Source: Chrysomallon squamiferum
Lineage: Eukaryota > Mollusca > Gastropoda > Neomphalida > Peltospiridae
DNA: 64,000 nucleotides
Direction: 5' to 3'
Assembly (NCBI GenBank): GCA_012295275.1
Contig: CM022673.1
Span: 1,390,605 to 1,454,604, forward strand
The notes under the pieces are model-generated. The model was not told where the DNA came from and did not search any database. It saw only the letters and a program-made list of their open reading frames with translations. Made by a program: the position numbers and the translations under genes. Below are positions 1-28,765 of this stretch, in pieces. Numbering within the stretch: position 1 is the stretch's first letter; the number at the start of each line of letters is the position of its first letter.

Positions 1-238
1 ATAATAACATTCACTCAACTGCTATACTTAACAAATGTAGCAACAAAGCTAAAGATAACAATAAATAATCTTTTGTTATTTTGCACAATTTTTTTTTTTT
101 TTTTTATTAGATCAAGATGCACAGTAAAAGCTGTAGCAGCAACATTTTCTGTTTAAAAGTATGATGATGTAACAGTAGTTTTTCAAGATGGTGGTAATAT
201 AACTGATGTTAAGATTTTCCTGGTTTTTTAAATAATTT
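1..238 (-). other. DPYS: 3' untranslated region (at least part)
   Basis: This is the sequence after the stop codon on the gene strand. It is AT-rich, with a 20-base T run on the plus strand near 90-105. No other feature is seen. Confidence 0.6.
103..108 (-). terminator. Possible AATAAA polyadenylation signal
   Basis: The minus strand carries AATAAA about 130 nt after the stop codon, followed by an A-rich tract. It is the first such hexamer downstream of the stop, but the AT-rich context makes chance occurrence likely, and the 3' UTR may extend out of the window. Confidence 0.35.
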
Positions 239-16826
<16,588 letters not shown>

Positions 16827-17000
16827 TTCAAACAGGTAGTTTTGTCCAACAACAACTCACACTTACAGGTTTCAACACTCCAAGTATCTAGTCACGGAGA
16901 ATTTGCTATTTCGATGTTAATCAGACCTTTTGCTCTGCCAAATCTACATCTGAGGCAAGCGTTTACTTCGTAGATTTAGAACATTATCAGTGCTGCCAGG
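16827..17000 (-). promoter_or_regulatory. Probable 5' UTR / promoter-proximal region of the DPYS gene
   Basis: This is the sequence immediately upstream of the putative start codon. It is less AT-rich than its surroundings and has a few CpGs. No TATA box or initiator is clear and the transcription start cannot be placed. It depends on exon 1 being correct. Confidence 0.3.
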
Positions 17001-17363
17001 CAGAGTAAATGTTACAGTGTCACACTGAGCAGTATGGAGCCTATCTTTTATTCAGAAGAAAGAAAGAAAAAAAAAAAAACCTATCCGTGTTTAAAAAAGA
17101 ATTCATTTATATTGATAAGAAATTAAAATATAAATAGAGTGAATCATTTGTTATGAGTTGTAGAAATTCTTGTGCAATTATTTTATTTTAAAAGAGCTTG
17201 CACTATTTTTTATTTCAGTGGCACTCACAAAGATGATCACATAAATACATTTTCAACTGCGTGTTCACATGCACATGCTTGTCTATTCAGTATATACATA
17301 TTCAGTTAATACCATTTTATGTGTTCTGCTTTAAGCATACAAAAACAAACTATTACATGTAAC

Positions 17364-17368
<5 letters not shown>

Positions 17369-17427
<59 letters not shown>
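17369..17427 (+). repeat. (CT)n microsatellite
   Basis: About 28 CT dinucleotides, followed by CA-rich sequence to 17510. The long RERERE open frame on the other strand is a translation of this repeat. Confidence 0.97.
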
Positions 17428-17435
<8 letters not shown>

Positions 17436-18638
17436 GATATATGCATACATATACATAAGCATGTATGTATGCACACACACACACAGTGACCCACACACAC
17501 CCATACCCACAATATAAATGAACATATTTTTGAATGAAAGCGTCCCAATCTGATGCAATAAGTATATAGTTTCATTGGTTTGTAGCTTGCAATACAAACC
17601 ATATGTCTAAGTAAACTGTACCTACACAACAACCTGATTACATTAACTCTGGCTGATAACTTCTAGTCATACAACAGTTTTCTGTTTGACATTTTCCTGA
17701 TTATGTTTTAGTGATGCCAACATTAATCAAAAAATAAATCAAAAGATTTATCACCATAAGCTATTAATTCACAAACTGCAGTTATTTATGCATTCATTTA
17801 AAATAAAGTAAGTAAAAATGTAATGTAATGTAATATAGTGTAGTTTAGTGTAGTGTAGTGTAATGTAATGTAAAGTAAAATAAAAGTCAAATAAAGCAAA
17901 AATCCAAAACAGCCTGAGTCTACTGAAAGCTCTGCAAAATTACTGGTATATTATTTTACTTTTAATTTATGTTTTATTAAATCAAAAATACATTAAATTT
18001 TACATGACAGGTTTTTTTCATCTTACAATTTCATACAAATTACAGCTATACCTGTTCTTCATCTTCACATATATAAACCTACGATAGAAACAGATGCCAA
18101 AAAATTCCAAGAATACATAAAAATCCAAACAGGTAGCAAGACAAGTCTATACCTACAAGATTTGCATGTGCATCTTGGATTACTTGTTGTTCTCTCATTT
18201 CCTTCAGTTTTTTCTCCATTGCCATCACAGTTTTTATTAGAGCATAGAGGGTCATATTAAACACTCATTTACAACGCCATAAAAATTAAAAATTTAATTC
18301 CTTATATAACTGCATGAACTAAATATAAATGTGAGAACTGACAGACTTTATTGTAAACATACTTTGTTTATATTTTAATGCGTGTAATTAACAAGGTTCA
18401 GTTTTCGGTCACATTTTGGGATGTTCTATTTTACTGCATTCAGGTAAAATTCCAAATTTGTGACTGTGATTAATAACATTAATAAAGCAATGTAAAGATG
18501 TGAGTGACAGAAAAAGATAATTTTTAATGATTTGCACAGACTCATATATGTAATTTTAACTGTTGTTTTGTCTATAAAAAATAAATAATCACTGTCAAAT
18601 ATGCTGTTAATATATACATATATATATATATTAACTGA

Positions 18639-18674
<36 letters not shown>

Positions 18675-20732
18675 CAACACACACACACACATATATATAT
18701 ACACAATTACATATATACACACATGCACCCACACACACACATACATGCATACATTCATGTGATGGTAAAGTATCCCTATTCTAAATGGAATCATCTGTTC
18801 ATTAAAGATGGTTATTGTATAAGTAGAGATTTTCCATATATTCTACGGCTATCAATAACATCATCATACAGACTGCATTCCCACCTCCTGTGGTGACTAA
18901 TTATCACTTTATCAGAGACATGATTGGTTGATAATGGGATGATTAAGATAATTAAGCCAATCAATTAAAGAAGCGAAGTGTTACCTGAGACCATTCTCAG
19001 GTACTGAGATGTACAGAAAAATGTAAGGAATTTCTGGTTAACACTTTGAGTTGAGATGAAGAAGGAAGAAGTATGCTGTTAACATGTTTTATATTTTTAT
19101 CTGTTTGTGTGTACATGTGAAGAAAAAAAAAAGAGAGAAAGAATTTAGAAGGGAAAAAGAAAGTATGGAAAGAATGTCCATCTATTTTTACTGTTGCTGT
19201 GAAAATATGTTGTGCCAAATTTGATTTTAAACAACTTAACTTAAAGGATTATGCTTTAATAAAATTATTATTTGACTGGATTGCAATTTTTATACATATA
19301 TCAATATATATATATATCAACATGTATATATGTCTATATATGTCTGTTTGTATGTATATATATGATGTTATATCACTGACTTATGTTCAGATATCAAAAC
19401 ACTTAAAACAGACACAGCTGCCTGTCAAGCAGTATTTTGAATGTCCAGAGATCAACTGCCAAACCACACAAATGATCTGATCAGACTGGTCTAGATAAAT
19501 ATTGATTTGTAGAAACTCCCGACTCCAGATCACACGAATTACTCACGACGTGTGTGTCAGTGGCACAGTGACATTCAGCTTTTCTTAGCTGCTCGTCTGT
19601 CTGAATGTCTCCCCTCGTTTCAAACTGTCACACTATTTACTTTTAAATGGCGCATGACAAAGGTCGTAGGTCATAGGACAGATTGGTAGTGCACAATACG
19701 TAAACTGACATGTGGCCTTTATAAAATGACCTTTAATTCTAAACACTTAAATTCAGAAAATTTTAAAAGGTTCAGCTTTCTGTAGGGTATTGTTTGTAAA
19801 CTGGCATTTAGCAGAAAATACGTAGGTATAACATATGCTTGTTTAAAACTATTTTGTAAAGTTATTAGAAAAAAAAAAAATTTAATTTCTAAAAATGTTT
19901 GTATAATTTATCAGAGCTTTTATTTTTGTAGATTAGAATCCATAGGAGTAATGGTCGTGGTAGTAGTAGTAGTAGTAACAGTAGTAATGTTAATGATGGT
20001 AGTGGTTGTTGTAGTAGCAGTAATAGAAATAGTAGTGGTAGTAGTAGTAGTAATAGTAGTAGTTGCAGTAGTGTAGATAGTAGTAACTGTTGTTGTTGTT
20101 GTAGAAGCTGCTGTAGCAGTAATACTTAACTGTGTTACTAAACGAATTCTTTAGTGCTTTTTTTTATGTAAGAACAAAACATTAAAATTAATATTAAAAA
20201 TAAAAAATAAAAACAACATGTCAATAGGCTGTAACCCTTGTTTACTTAACTATCTGAAATCTGACAAAGACACCTGTTTCAGTCATTTTTTAAATTTTTT
20301 CATTTTGAACATATAAACAAATATCCTGAATAACCTTTAAAAACCAATGACCCTATAAAACCAACAATTTATTAACAGTAAACAGTAAAGAGTTTTACCA
20401 GTAACAATTGTCACTGTTTATACCAAATGTGTATTTTTCATTGCCAGGGCCAGTAACTCCACAACATATTTGTGTATGTATGTACCAGTGTGAAATTCAA
20501 AGGCAAACAGAAAAAAACTTTAAAATGAAAGGACAGAGTGACATAACATTTCTAATAACAGTTGATATAAAGTTTCTGTCATCAAAAGATCATTATAAAG
20601 AATATGTGCAGTACTGTGGCTTACATTAAAATGTATGTTAATGTTTAAACAGAAAAATAGTTTTAAATATTTACTGCAGACAGGGAACAGATAGATAATT
20701 TATAAAAACATAGCACATACAGAAATCTCTTG

Positions 20733-20735
<3 letters not shown>
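17428..20735. other. Non-coding, AT-rich
   Basis: No gene is recognised. The stretch holds TAATG-type simple sequence at 17818-17880, (AT)n and TA/CA mixtures at 18610-18745, a homeodomain/GATA-like motif cluster at about 18880-18985, and AGT/GTT trinucleotide stretches at 19960-20110. One open frame (minus strand, 18264 to about 18155) resembles a coiled-coil exon but is unsupported. Confidence 0.6.

Positions 20736-20738
<3 letters not shown>

Positions 20739-20797
<59 letters not shown>
20739..20797 (+). repeat. (CA)n microsatellite
   Basis: About 29 CA dinucleotides, with a second short run to 20810. Confidence 0.97.
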
Positions 20798-20798
<1 letters not shown>

Positions 20799-20810
20799 TA
20801 CACACACACC

Positions 20811-22126
20811 CAAAAGCACCTGTTTCTTATTTTACATTACAGAATACCTGTACAAACATGAACTTGAACACAGTAACATTTCTCACCTGGCCATGCACTT
20901 CTTCTTCCATCTTCTTGTCTTATCAAATCAGTAAATCCAAATCAAAGTATATCTACTTTTTCTTTTTTTTTTTTTTTTTTATTTTTTGAAAGAGTAAAAT
21001 CAAGTGTCCTGGGTACCCAACACTTTTATAAAACAGTGGTCCTTGCGAGGAGTTCAAAACTGCTCTGATGACCTGCTTGAGAAAAGCCTGCTTAAAGGCA
21101 GCTTACCTTGCCCTGTTTGCTTAACGGTGTGGTGGGTGAGTGAGTACTGGGGGGGCCACACCGGGTACTCTGACTCACATTTAACAAAGACACCCACATG
21201 TGACAGGTGAGAAGGTAAGCTCCATACTTCTAATTGCACTTCAGACAGGTGGCATAACACCTGTAATTAGATGATCTGCCTGAGTGACATGTGAAGTAAG
21301 ACAATTACATGTGCAAACATGCGTGTGTGTAGTTTTCAGTTCTGTCCAGGAGGGTTTTTGGAGATAAAGGTGTCAAGAAGGGTGATTTTTTTTTTTTTTT
21401 TTCATCTTCTTCTTCTTCTGATTAAAACAAATAATTTGACTGGCTTATCAATCTGGCTGGATTATTTACATAGATTAAATGTTTTAACATTTCACTGTTT
21501 GTTGTATTCATGTCTTTGTTTATGTACCTGTGTTTCTGTTTTTTCTGTAGAAAAGGGTGTGCTATGGATATTTGGTGGGGGATCAAGATTTACAGAAAAA
21601 CAATTTATATACAAGAATACAATTTTGTATCATTAACCTGAAAGCAAAAACTAAATTTTAAAAAATAGAAAAGATATATTTAATTTTAATTAAAGTAAAA
21701 AATATATTTCTTAAAAATTAAAATTGTTTCAAGACTAATTTCTTTTTTTCTTTTTTTTAAATAAGCATTTAAAGGAAGAATATATTGTTTGAAAATATTC
21801 ATTAAACATTTTTTACAAATATTTCTTAAGTTTTGGTTATGTTTAAAGAGTAAATTTACAAAAGTACAAATTCTAATTACTTCTACCTAACTTTTAAGAC
21901 TACATATAATTTATTCAGCTTTAATTTTTAATCTGTTGTTCTATCAGTCTTATCTGCATGTATCTGTTATCTACCTATTTATCTTTTCAAATGATATTAT
22001 GGTATTAAAACTGTCAGTAACTGGTTTATATCTAAAAGATGTTTTTCTGCAATAATTGTTCTGGCATTATTCAGGAAAAAAATTGAACACAGATCTCGAA
22101 AGTGAAGCAGGAGAAAGTGTCCCTAG
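20811..22126. other. Non-coding
   Basis: AT-rich apart from a more balanced, information-rich stretch at about 21005-21310 that has overlapping open frames on both strands but no recognisable protein. T runs occur at 20957 and 21387. Confidence 0.6.
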
Positions 22127-23044
22127 TCCAGTCTATTGTGTAGTGTGAGTTTATACAGTCACCAGTCTATTGTGTAGTGTGAGTTTACATGGTCACCAGT
22201 CTATTGTGTAGTGTGAGTTTATATAGTCACCAGTCTATTGTGTAGTGTGAGTTTATACAGTCACCAGTCTATTGTGTAGTGTGAGTTTATACAGTCACCA
22301 GTCTATTGTGAAGTGTGAGTTTATATGGTCTCCAGTCTATTGTGAAGTGTGAGTTTACATGGTTACCAGTCTATTGTGTAGTGTGAGTTTATACAGTCAC
22401 CAGTCTATTGTGAAGTGTGAGTTTACATGGTTACCAGTCTATTGTGTAGTGTGAGTTTATACAGTCACCAGTCTATTGTGTAGTGTGAGTTTACATGGTC
22501 ACCAGTCTACTGTGTAGTGTGAGTTTATACAGTCACCAGTCTATTGTGTAGTGTGAGTTTATACAGTCACCAGTCTATTGTGAAGTGTGAGTTTATATGG
22601 TCTCCAGTCTATTGTGTAGTGTGAGTTTATACAGTCACCAGTCTATTGTGTAGTGTGAGTTTATTTGGTCACCAGTCTATTGTGTAGTGTGAGTTTACAT
22701 GCTCACCAGTCAGTTTATACAGTCACCAGTCTATTGTGTAGTGTGAGTTTACATGGTCTCCAGTCTATTGTGTAGTGTGAGTTTATACAGTCACCAGTCT
22801 ATTGTGTAGTGTGAGTTTATACAGTCACCAGTCTATTGTGTAGTGTGAGTTTACATGGTCACCAGTCTATTGTGTAGTGTGAGTTTACATGGTCACCAGT
22901 CTATTGTGTAGTGTGAGTTTATACAGTCACCAGTCTATTGTGTAGTGTGAGTTTACATGGTCACCAGTCTATTGTGAAGTGTGAGTTTACATGGTCACCA
23001 GTCTATTGTGTAGTGTGAGTTTATATAGTCACCAGTCTATTGTC
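22127..23044 (+). repeat. 34-bp minisatellite, about 27 copies
   Basis: Tandem units read CCAGTCTATTGTGTAGTGTG then AGTTTATACAGTCA. A second version has ACATGG in place of ATACAG, and a minor one ATATGG. One copy near 22705 is truncated. On the opposite strand the first version contains TATAAA. It lies in non-coding sequence about 5 kb upstream of the DPYS gene. Confidence 0.95.
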
Positions 23045-23300
23045 AGTTCTGGTCTGGCTCCATGTTTGTTTTCTCTGGGTGAGAATTTAATGAGGTTTTT
23101 ACATGAAAGGATTGTTTTTTTGTAAGAGTTTGTTTTTATACCAGTTTGTTTTGTTGACTTTGTTTTCAAACACCTATAAAAGTGAGGTGTTTTTTCACAG
23201 CATTTATTACAAAGATAGAAATTTGTGCACAAAATGATTGACAAAGTAAAAGCATAAACTCGTTGAGTTGTACAAAGGAAAAACTTGGAGCTGATATATG

Positions 23301-23376
23301 TGTTTCTGAGTGCTTTTGTGTGAAACAGAATGTGTAAATGTTTCTGAGTGCTTTTGTGTGAAACAGAATGTGTAAA
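23301..23376 (+). repeat. Perfect tandem duplication, 38 bp x 2
   Basis: Two identical adjacent copies begin TGTTTCTGAGTGCTTTTGTG. The absence of differences suggests a recent duplication. Confidence 0.9.
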
Positions 23377-23456
23377 TGTTTTACTGTGTGCATGTGTGTA
23401 TATTGTGGGTAGTTGTATTCAGAATGGATATTTGTGTGGAGAATTATTTGTATGTT

Positions 23457-23460
<4 letters not shown>

Positions 23461-23530
<70 letters not shown>
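23461..23530 (+). repeat. (AG)n microsatellite
   Basis: About 35 AG dinucleotides. Confidence 0.98.
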
Positions 23531-23532
<2 letters not shown>

Positions 23533-24011
23533 ATTATTTACTTTTTGCTTTTAATCTTGCACAAGCATCTTTTCGATAACCTTCTACTAGTAAAAATATA
23601 ATAAATTAAATTAAAATGATGCAACACTTTGACACAATTCCTTGGCAGTTATCATTTTGATTAATTACATAGCGATGTGTCACATGCTTGATTTTATTTA
23701 ACTTACATACATATTTACAAACAGATAAAATGTTATCAACTCATACTCCAACACATTGATAAATACAAGAAAATGCATGCATATACAAATTATATAGCAA
23801 TTAAATGCAAATATTCCACAGAAATACTCTTCCACTCAAAATGTAATTTGTCCTGTTCAAAATATAATCATATAATCAAATCTAAATGAAATAAAATTTA
23901 AAAAAAAGTAATAAATATAATAACAACAGTAATAATATACAGCAGAAGAGAAGAGAAATTTAGAACAAAATAAAATATTTTACATTAATGTGTATTTATT
24001 CATTAATATTT

Positions 24012-24012
<1 letters not shown>

Positions 24013-24084
<72 letters not shown>

Positions 24085-24109
24085 CACACACACACACACA
24101 CACACAAAT

Positions 24110-24142
<33 letters not shown>
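24013..24142 (+). repeat. (CA)n microsatellite, interrupted
   Basis: About 130 bp of CA dinucleotides with two interruptions (TGCACA near 24082 and AATGCA near 24107). Confidence 0.97.
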
Positions 24143-24144
<2 letters not shown>

Positions 24145-27100
24145 TAAAACTAAATCAAGATAAATATATAAAAAGCAAAGATAACAAACTGTACCATATT
24201 TGAGACAAGCAGCAGATGTTCTGTATGTCACGATATTTGAAGAGGTTTGACTAAGATTCAGGAACTTGTACACAAAACGCTGGCCTTATTGTTATCATTA
24301 CGCATTCTGCTGTATTTCTAACACACCCAGTTCTGTTTATAACAACTTTAAAATATCAATTACATTTCTGCTTCTGCAGCTTAAAATCCATTAAAGAAAA
24401 TTCTCTTTTGGAAAAAAAAAGAAGAAAAAAAGTTAAAACTGTAAAATCTTTCCTGGAAGTATATGTTTCTGTTCAGTTACTGGTTTTACCATGTGTATAT
24501 ATTTTCAGATGAAAATCATTAATATATGTCGTAATAAAAATATGAAAAAAATGTATTGTGCCTACACAAAAATTCCTAATAATTTAGAATTAATACACAA
24601 ATAATTAATGGGTTTTTAATTAATTTGAGTGGGTTTTTTTAATTAATACATTATTCTAGTTTTTTGTTTTTATTGTTGTTATTTATTTAAATAAATGATG
24701 ATTATTAATATTTGCATTAAACTGAAACATTTTAATTTGTTCTATAGAGAAAATCCAAATAAATTTAAATTTATATCATTCATGCAAGGTGGGTTTTTTA
24801 GATAAGGGGAATAACTCCTGATGTCTTAATAGTGAGTTATGCACAATTGATTCCCTTCCATTTAAAGCATAATCTGCTAATAAATTATCAGTTGTGTGGC
24901 TCCAAAAAGATTGTAATTATTCATGGGACAAATCAATGATTTGAAAGGACTGTTACATAACATGCTTTATTTATTTTCTACATCCATTTCCAAAACAATC
25001 TCCTTTGTGAGACTACATCAAATGTCAGTCACATCCTGTGTGATGGATTCAGGTACTTACTACATACAGTTGTATTCTGTGTTAAGTGCTCTATTAATAT
25101 AAATGTTTATGAAATTTTGGTGCACAAACAATAAATTTTAATCTGCAGGTTATTAAAAACTCCCATGAACAAAATATGAACAATCTGCTGGAGTTGTTTT
25201 TTGATCTTCTTTGAATATTATTGTATTTGGATAATCTGCCTTTCATAGAAATAAATTTGAGATCCATATTATTAAATAAACTGAATGCTACCACAAGATG
25301 TTTGTCCAGTATTTCAAGACAATTTGGTTTATTATGCCGAAATGATCTGTGCCAGAACCAGTATGGGCTGTCAATATTAATTTGCTGTTTGCCTGTGGGA
25401 ACTGGGAAAGTGCTGGGCTAAAAGGCTTAATGGGTGATTCACTGTGTGGCTTTGTGTCCCCCTTGTAACCAGTATGGAAATAATGCCTGATAATTGTAAT
25501 AATTCATTCATAATTATTGCTGTAACGGTTGTATCAAACTTGATGATTGAAGTCACCAAGTGTGTTTTTGACAGCAGCAAAGCTGACATTAAAACAGACA
25601 CTAGGGAGGAGTAATAAAAGTTATTGCTTTGATGGTGTTGGGCTTTATAAAAATAAAAATAATAAAAGTAGAAAATTAACTTGAGTGGTAACTGATAGCT
25701 CTGTGTTAGTATGAAATCCTTACTGTTAAAAAAAATGTTTAAATGGACTGAAAGAAGCACCTCTCATACAGCAGATAACAAAAATAGTAGTTGTAGTAGG
25801 AGTAGTAGTAGTAGCAGTAGCAGTAGTAGTAATGTTAATAATTATTATTACTATATTTTTTGTTATTATCATCATCATCATTGTATTATTATTATTATTA
25901 AATTATTATTATTATTATTATTATTATTAAACATTTAAATGATACCTACAAACTGTTAAATTCAAAATGTTCTGAGGTTTCATTAAACAAACATTGATTC
26001 ATTTGTTGCACACATCAAATCATTATATAAATGTTTCAAAAACAACAGTACTCAAAGTAAAGGTGATCATGAGCTTATGCAACATTAAATTACTATGACT
26101 ATATGTTCATAGTACATATGTAATACAAGAATATACACTACACATGCAGTACTGATAGACCATGAATATACTGTATTAATCTATTACAAATATATTTTTA
26201 TCTCACAGATGTAATACAAGAATATATACTACAGATGCTAGATCACAGACTGTTTTTTTTTTATAGCTTTATACTGCCACACAGTTCAGCATGCTATCAA
26301 TAGATCACTGATATTTTTAGTAAGTAATAATACGCAGACAACATTTTAATAGACCTCAGATACAATAAAAAATCATTTTAATTTTTTTATTTAGAAGTGC
26401 AGACACCTTGGTGAGGTCATGCTCAAAAGATTTTATATAACATATATGTGAAGGGTTAACAAGAACAGCATTCTGTTATGAATGCTGTGAAAAGGTTTAT
26501 AATGTACAGCCTGTCAGATAATCAATACACTGTTTGACATGGAGCATAAATAACATGGTCAATAAACAGAAAATAATAGCCTGAACTTGTAGGTACGTGT
26601 ATTAATAATACTGAAGAGCTTCGGATATGGTTGGAACAGGTAAAAACCACCAATCTATTACAAAGTATAATGGCTTTTCTTGTAATACGAGTATGAATAA
26701 TAATAATAATAATATTCAAGATCTGGGGATGTGGTTTGATGTGGGCAGAATAAGTCAATACATTGAGAATATCAGCCTGTGCTGCAGAGCAGATAGTAAT
26801 GTCACTAGACAGACACAGAACACAGGTTGACTAAATAGTGAAAAACTGAGCATGGCAGGATTCTGTCTGGTATTATTATTGGAAGACTATGGAATATGCA
26901 TTATTAATAATAAATAAATAAATAAATAATGTAAGGAGTGCAAGAGAAAAGTTGCATCAGATCCATCTCAGCTATTTTTTGTACCACTGTAAATCCATGA
27001 CAAATAGATGAAGCCATATTGATTTTTCCCTCACCACAGATATTGGGAGAGAGACATTGATTTGTCAGCTATTTGTACAAACTGTTAGAGTCTACAGAAA

Positions 27101-27597
27101 ACAGAAGCCAAATTGAAGAGAGACAGAGGGAAATTTGGCTGAATCAGCAGAATTCTGGATGATTTTTTTTTTTTATAGCATTCCAGCAGCCTGGAAATTT
27201 CAAGTCTTTATTATATTTGTTATATTACGTATTTAGACTAGAGACAGTCAGACTTAGAAACAAGAATGGACGTAGCCTGTCTGTGCAATGTCTACATTCA
27301 GACACACAGACAAAGTACACCCATTCACACACAGCTATATTATATACATACATATACACACATTTCTTCATATATATCTGTTTAGAATTAATATATACAT
27401 AAATATAGAAATAATTAAAGTCTAGATTAATATACATTTTCCATCTGTTCATTTCATAACTATAAACTGGTCCCCAAAACTGCACAAAATCCAGTTTTAA
27501 TACTGACCTTTAAAACAATATTTTATCCATGTGCTGGCATAAATTTCAATTAAAATATATGTTCTAAATTTTAATCATCATCAGATTTTAAATTTAC
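24143..27597. other. Non-coding, AT-rich
   Basis: No gene seen. It contains a motif-rich stretch at about 24780-25060, GTA/ATT trinucleotide runs at 25790-25930, short degenerate duplications around 26100-26250, and (AATA)n at 26905-26930. Confidence 0.6.
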
Positions 27598-28196
<599 letters not shown>

Positions 28197-28564
28197 AAGG
28201 ACTACAGAAAATTATCAATGCTACATACCATTCTAATTAACCCGGCTTCCTACAAAATGCGAAACGTTGTCTGCAGATGTGTGGACGCACAGATTTCTTA
28301 ACATCTACCAGACAACTGCGTTCAGGTACGTACAACAGTATTGATTGGACTTGAATCAAGACTGGTAAGGGAAAAGCCAAGTATTATGATGATCATAGTA
28401 CAAAATAACAATAATAATAATAAATGCGTGAATGATGTTCAAGCATGACTATTACCATGGAAAGGGCACAAAACAAAAAAAACTTTAATAAGATGTTTAA
28501 TATTGAACGAGTGAATGGAAAACACTTGTACATTATACCGAGTAACCTCTCCATAGCCTGAAGA

Positions 28565-28765
28565 GTGGGCTGTTGCTCAGTAGGAGAGCGTTTGTACTTA
28601 AAGCTTGACTGCTTTAGGATGAGTCATTTCAGCATGCTTCAAAGTTGTTTTATTTGGGGTTTTTACCATTCCAACCACAGTTTCTTGACTGATGTATGTC
28701 AGTCACATTCAGTTTGGCCAGTTAGTTTTTTCCCAATAAAGCTCTTGCTTTTTTTATTAATACGT
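28565..28765 (+). mobile_element. tRNA-derived SINE, diverged copy
   Basis: The head reads GGGCTGTTGCTCAGTAGGAG and AGCG, a tRNA A-box. It is followed by a degenerate B-box (TAGGATGAGTCATTTC) and a body that aligns with the other copies in this window. It ends near AATAAAGCTCTTGC. From memory it resembles a SINE family common in molluscs. No target-site duplication could be defined. Confidence 0.6.

Noticed and set aside
28565-28640. A tRNA gene
   Set aside because: A- and B-box-like sequences are present, but no cloverleaf acceptor stem can be closed, and the downstream body matches the SINE family. The same applies to 31540-31601 on the minus strand.
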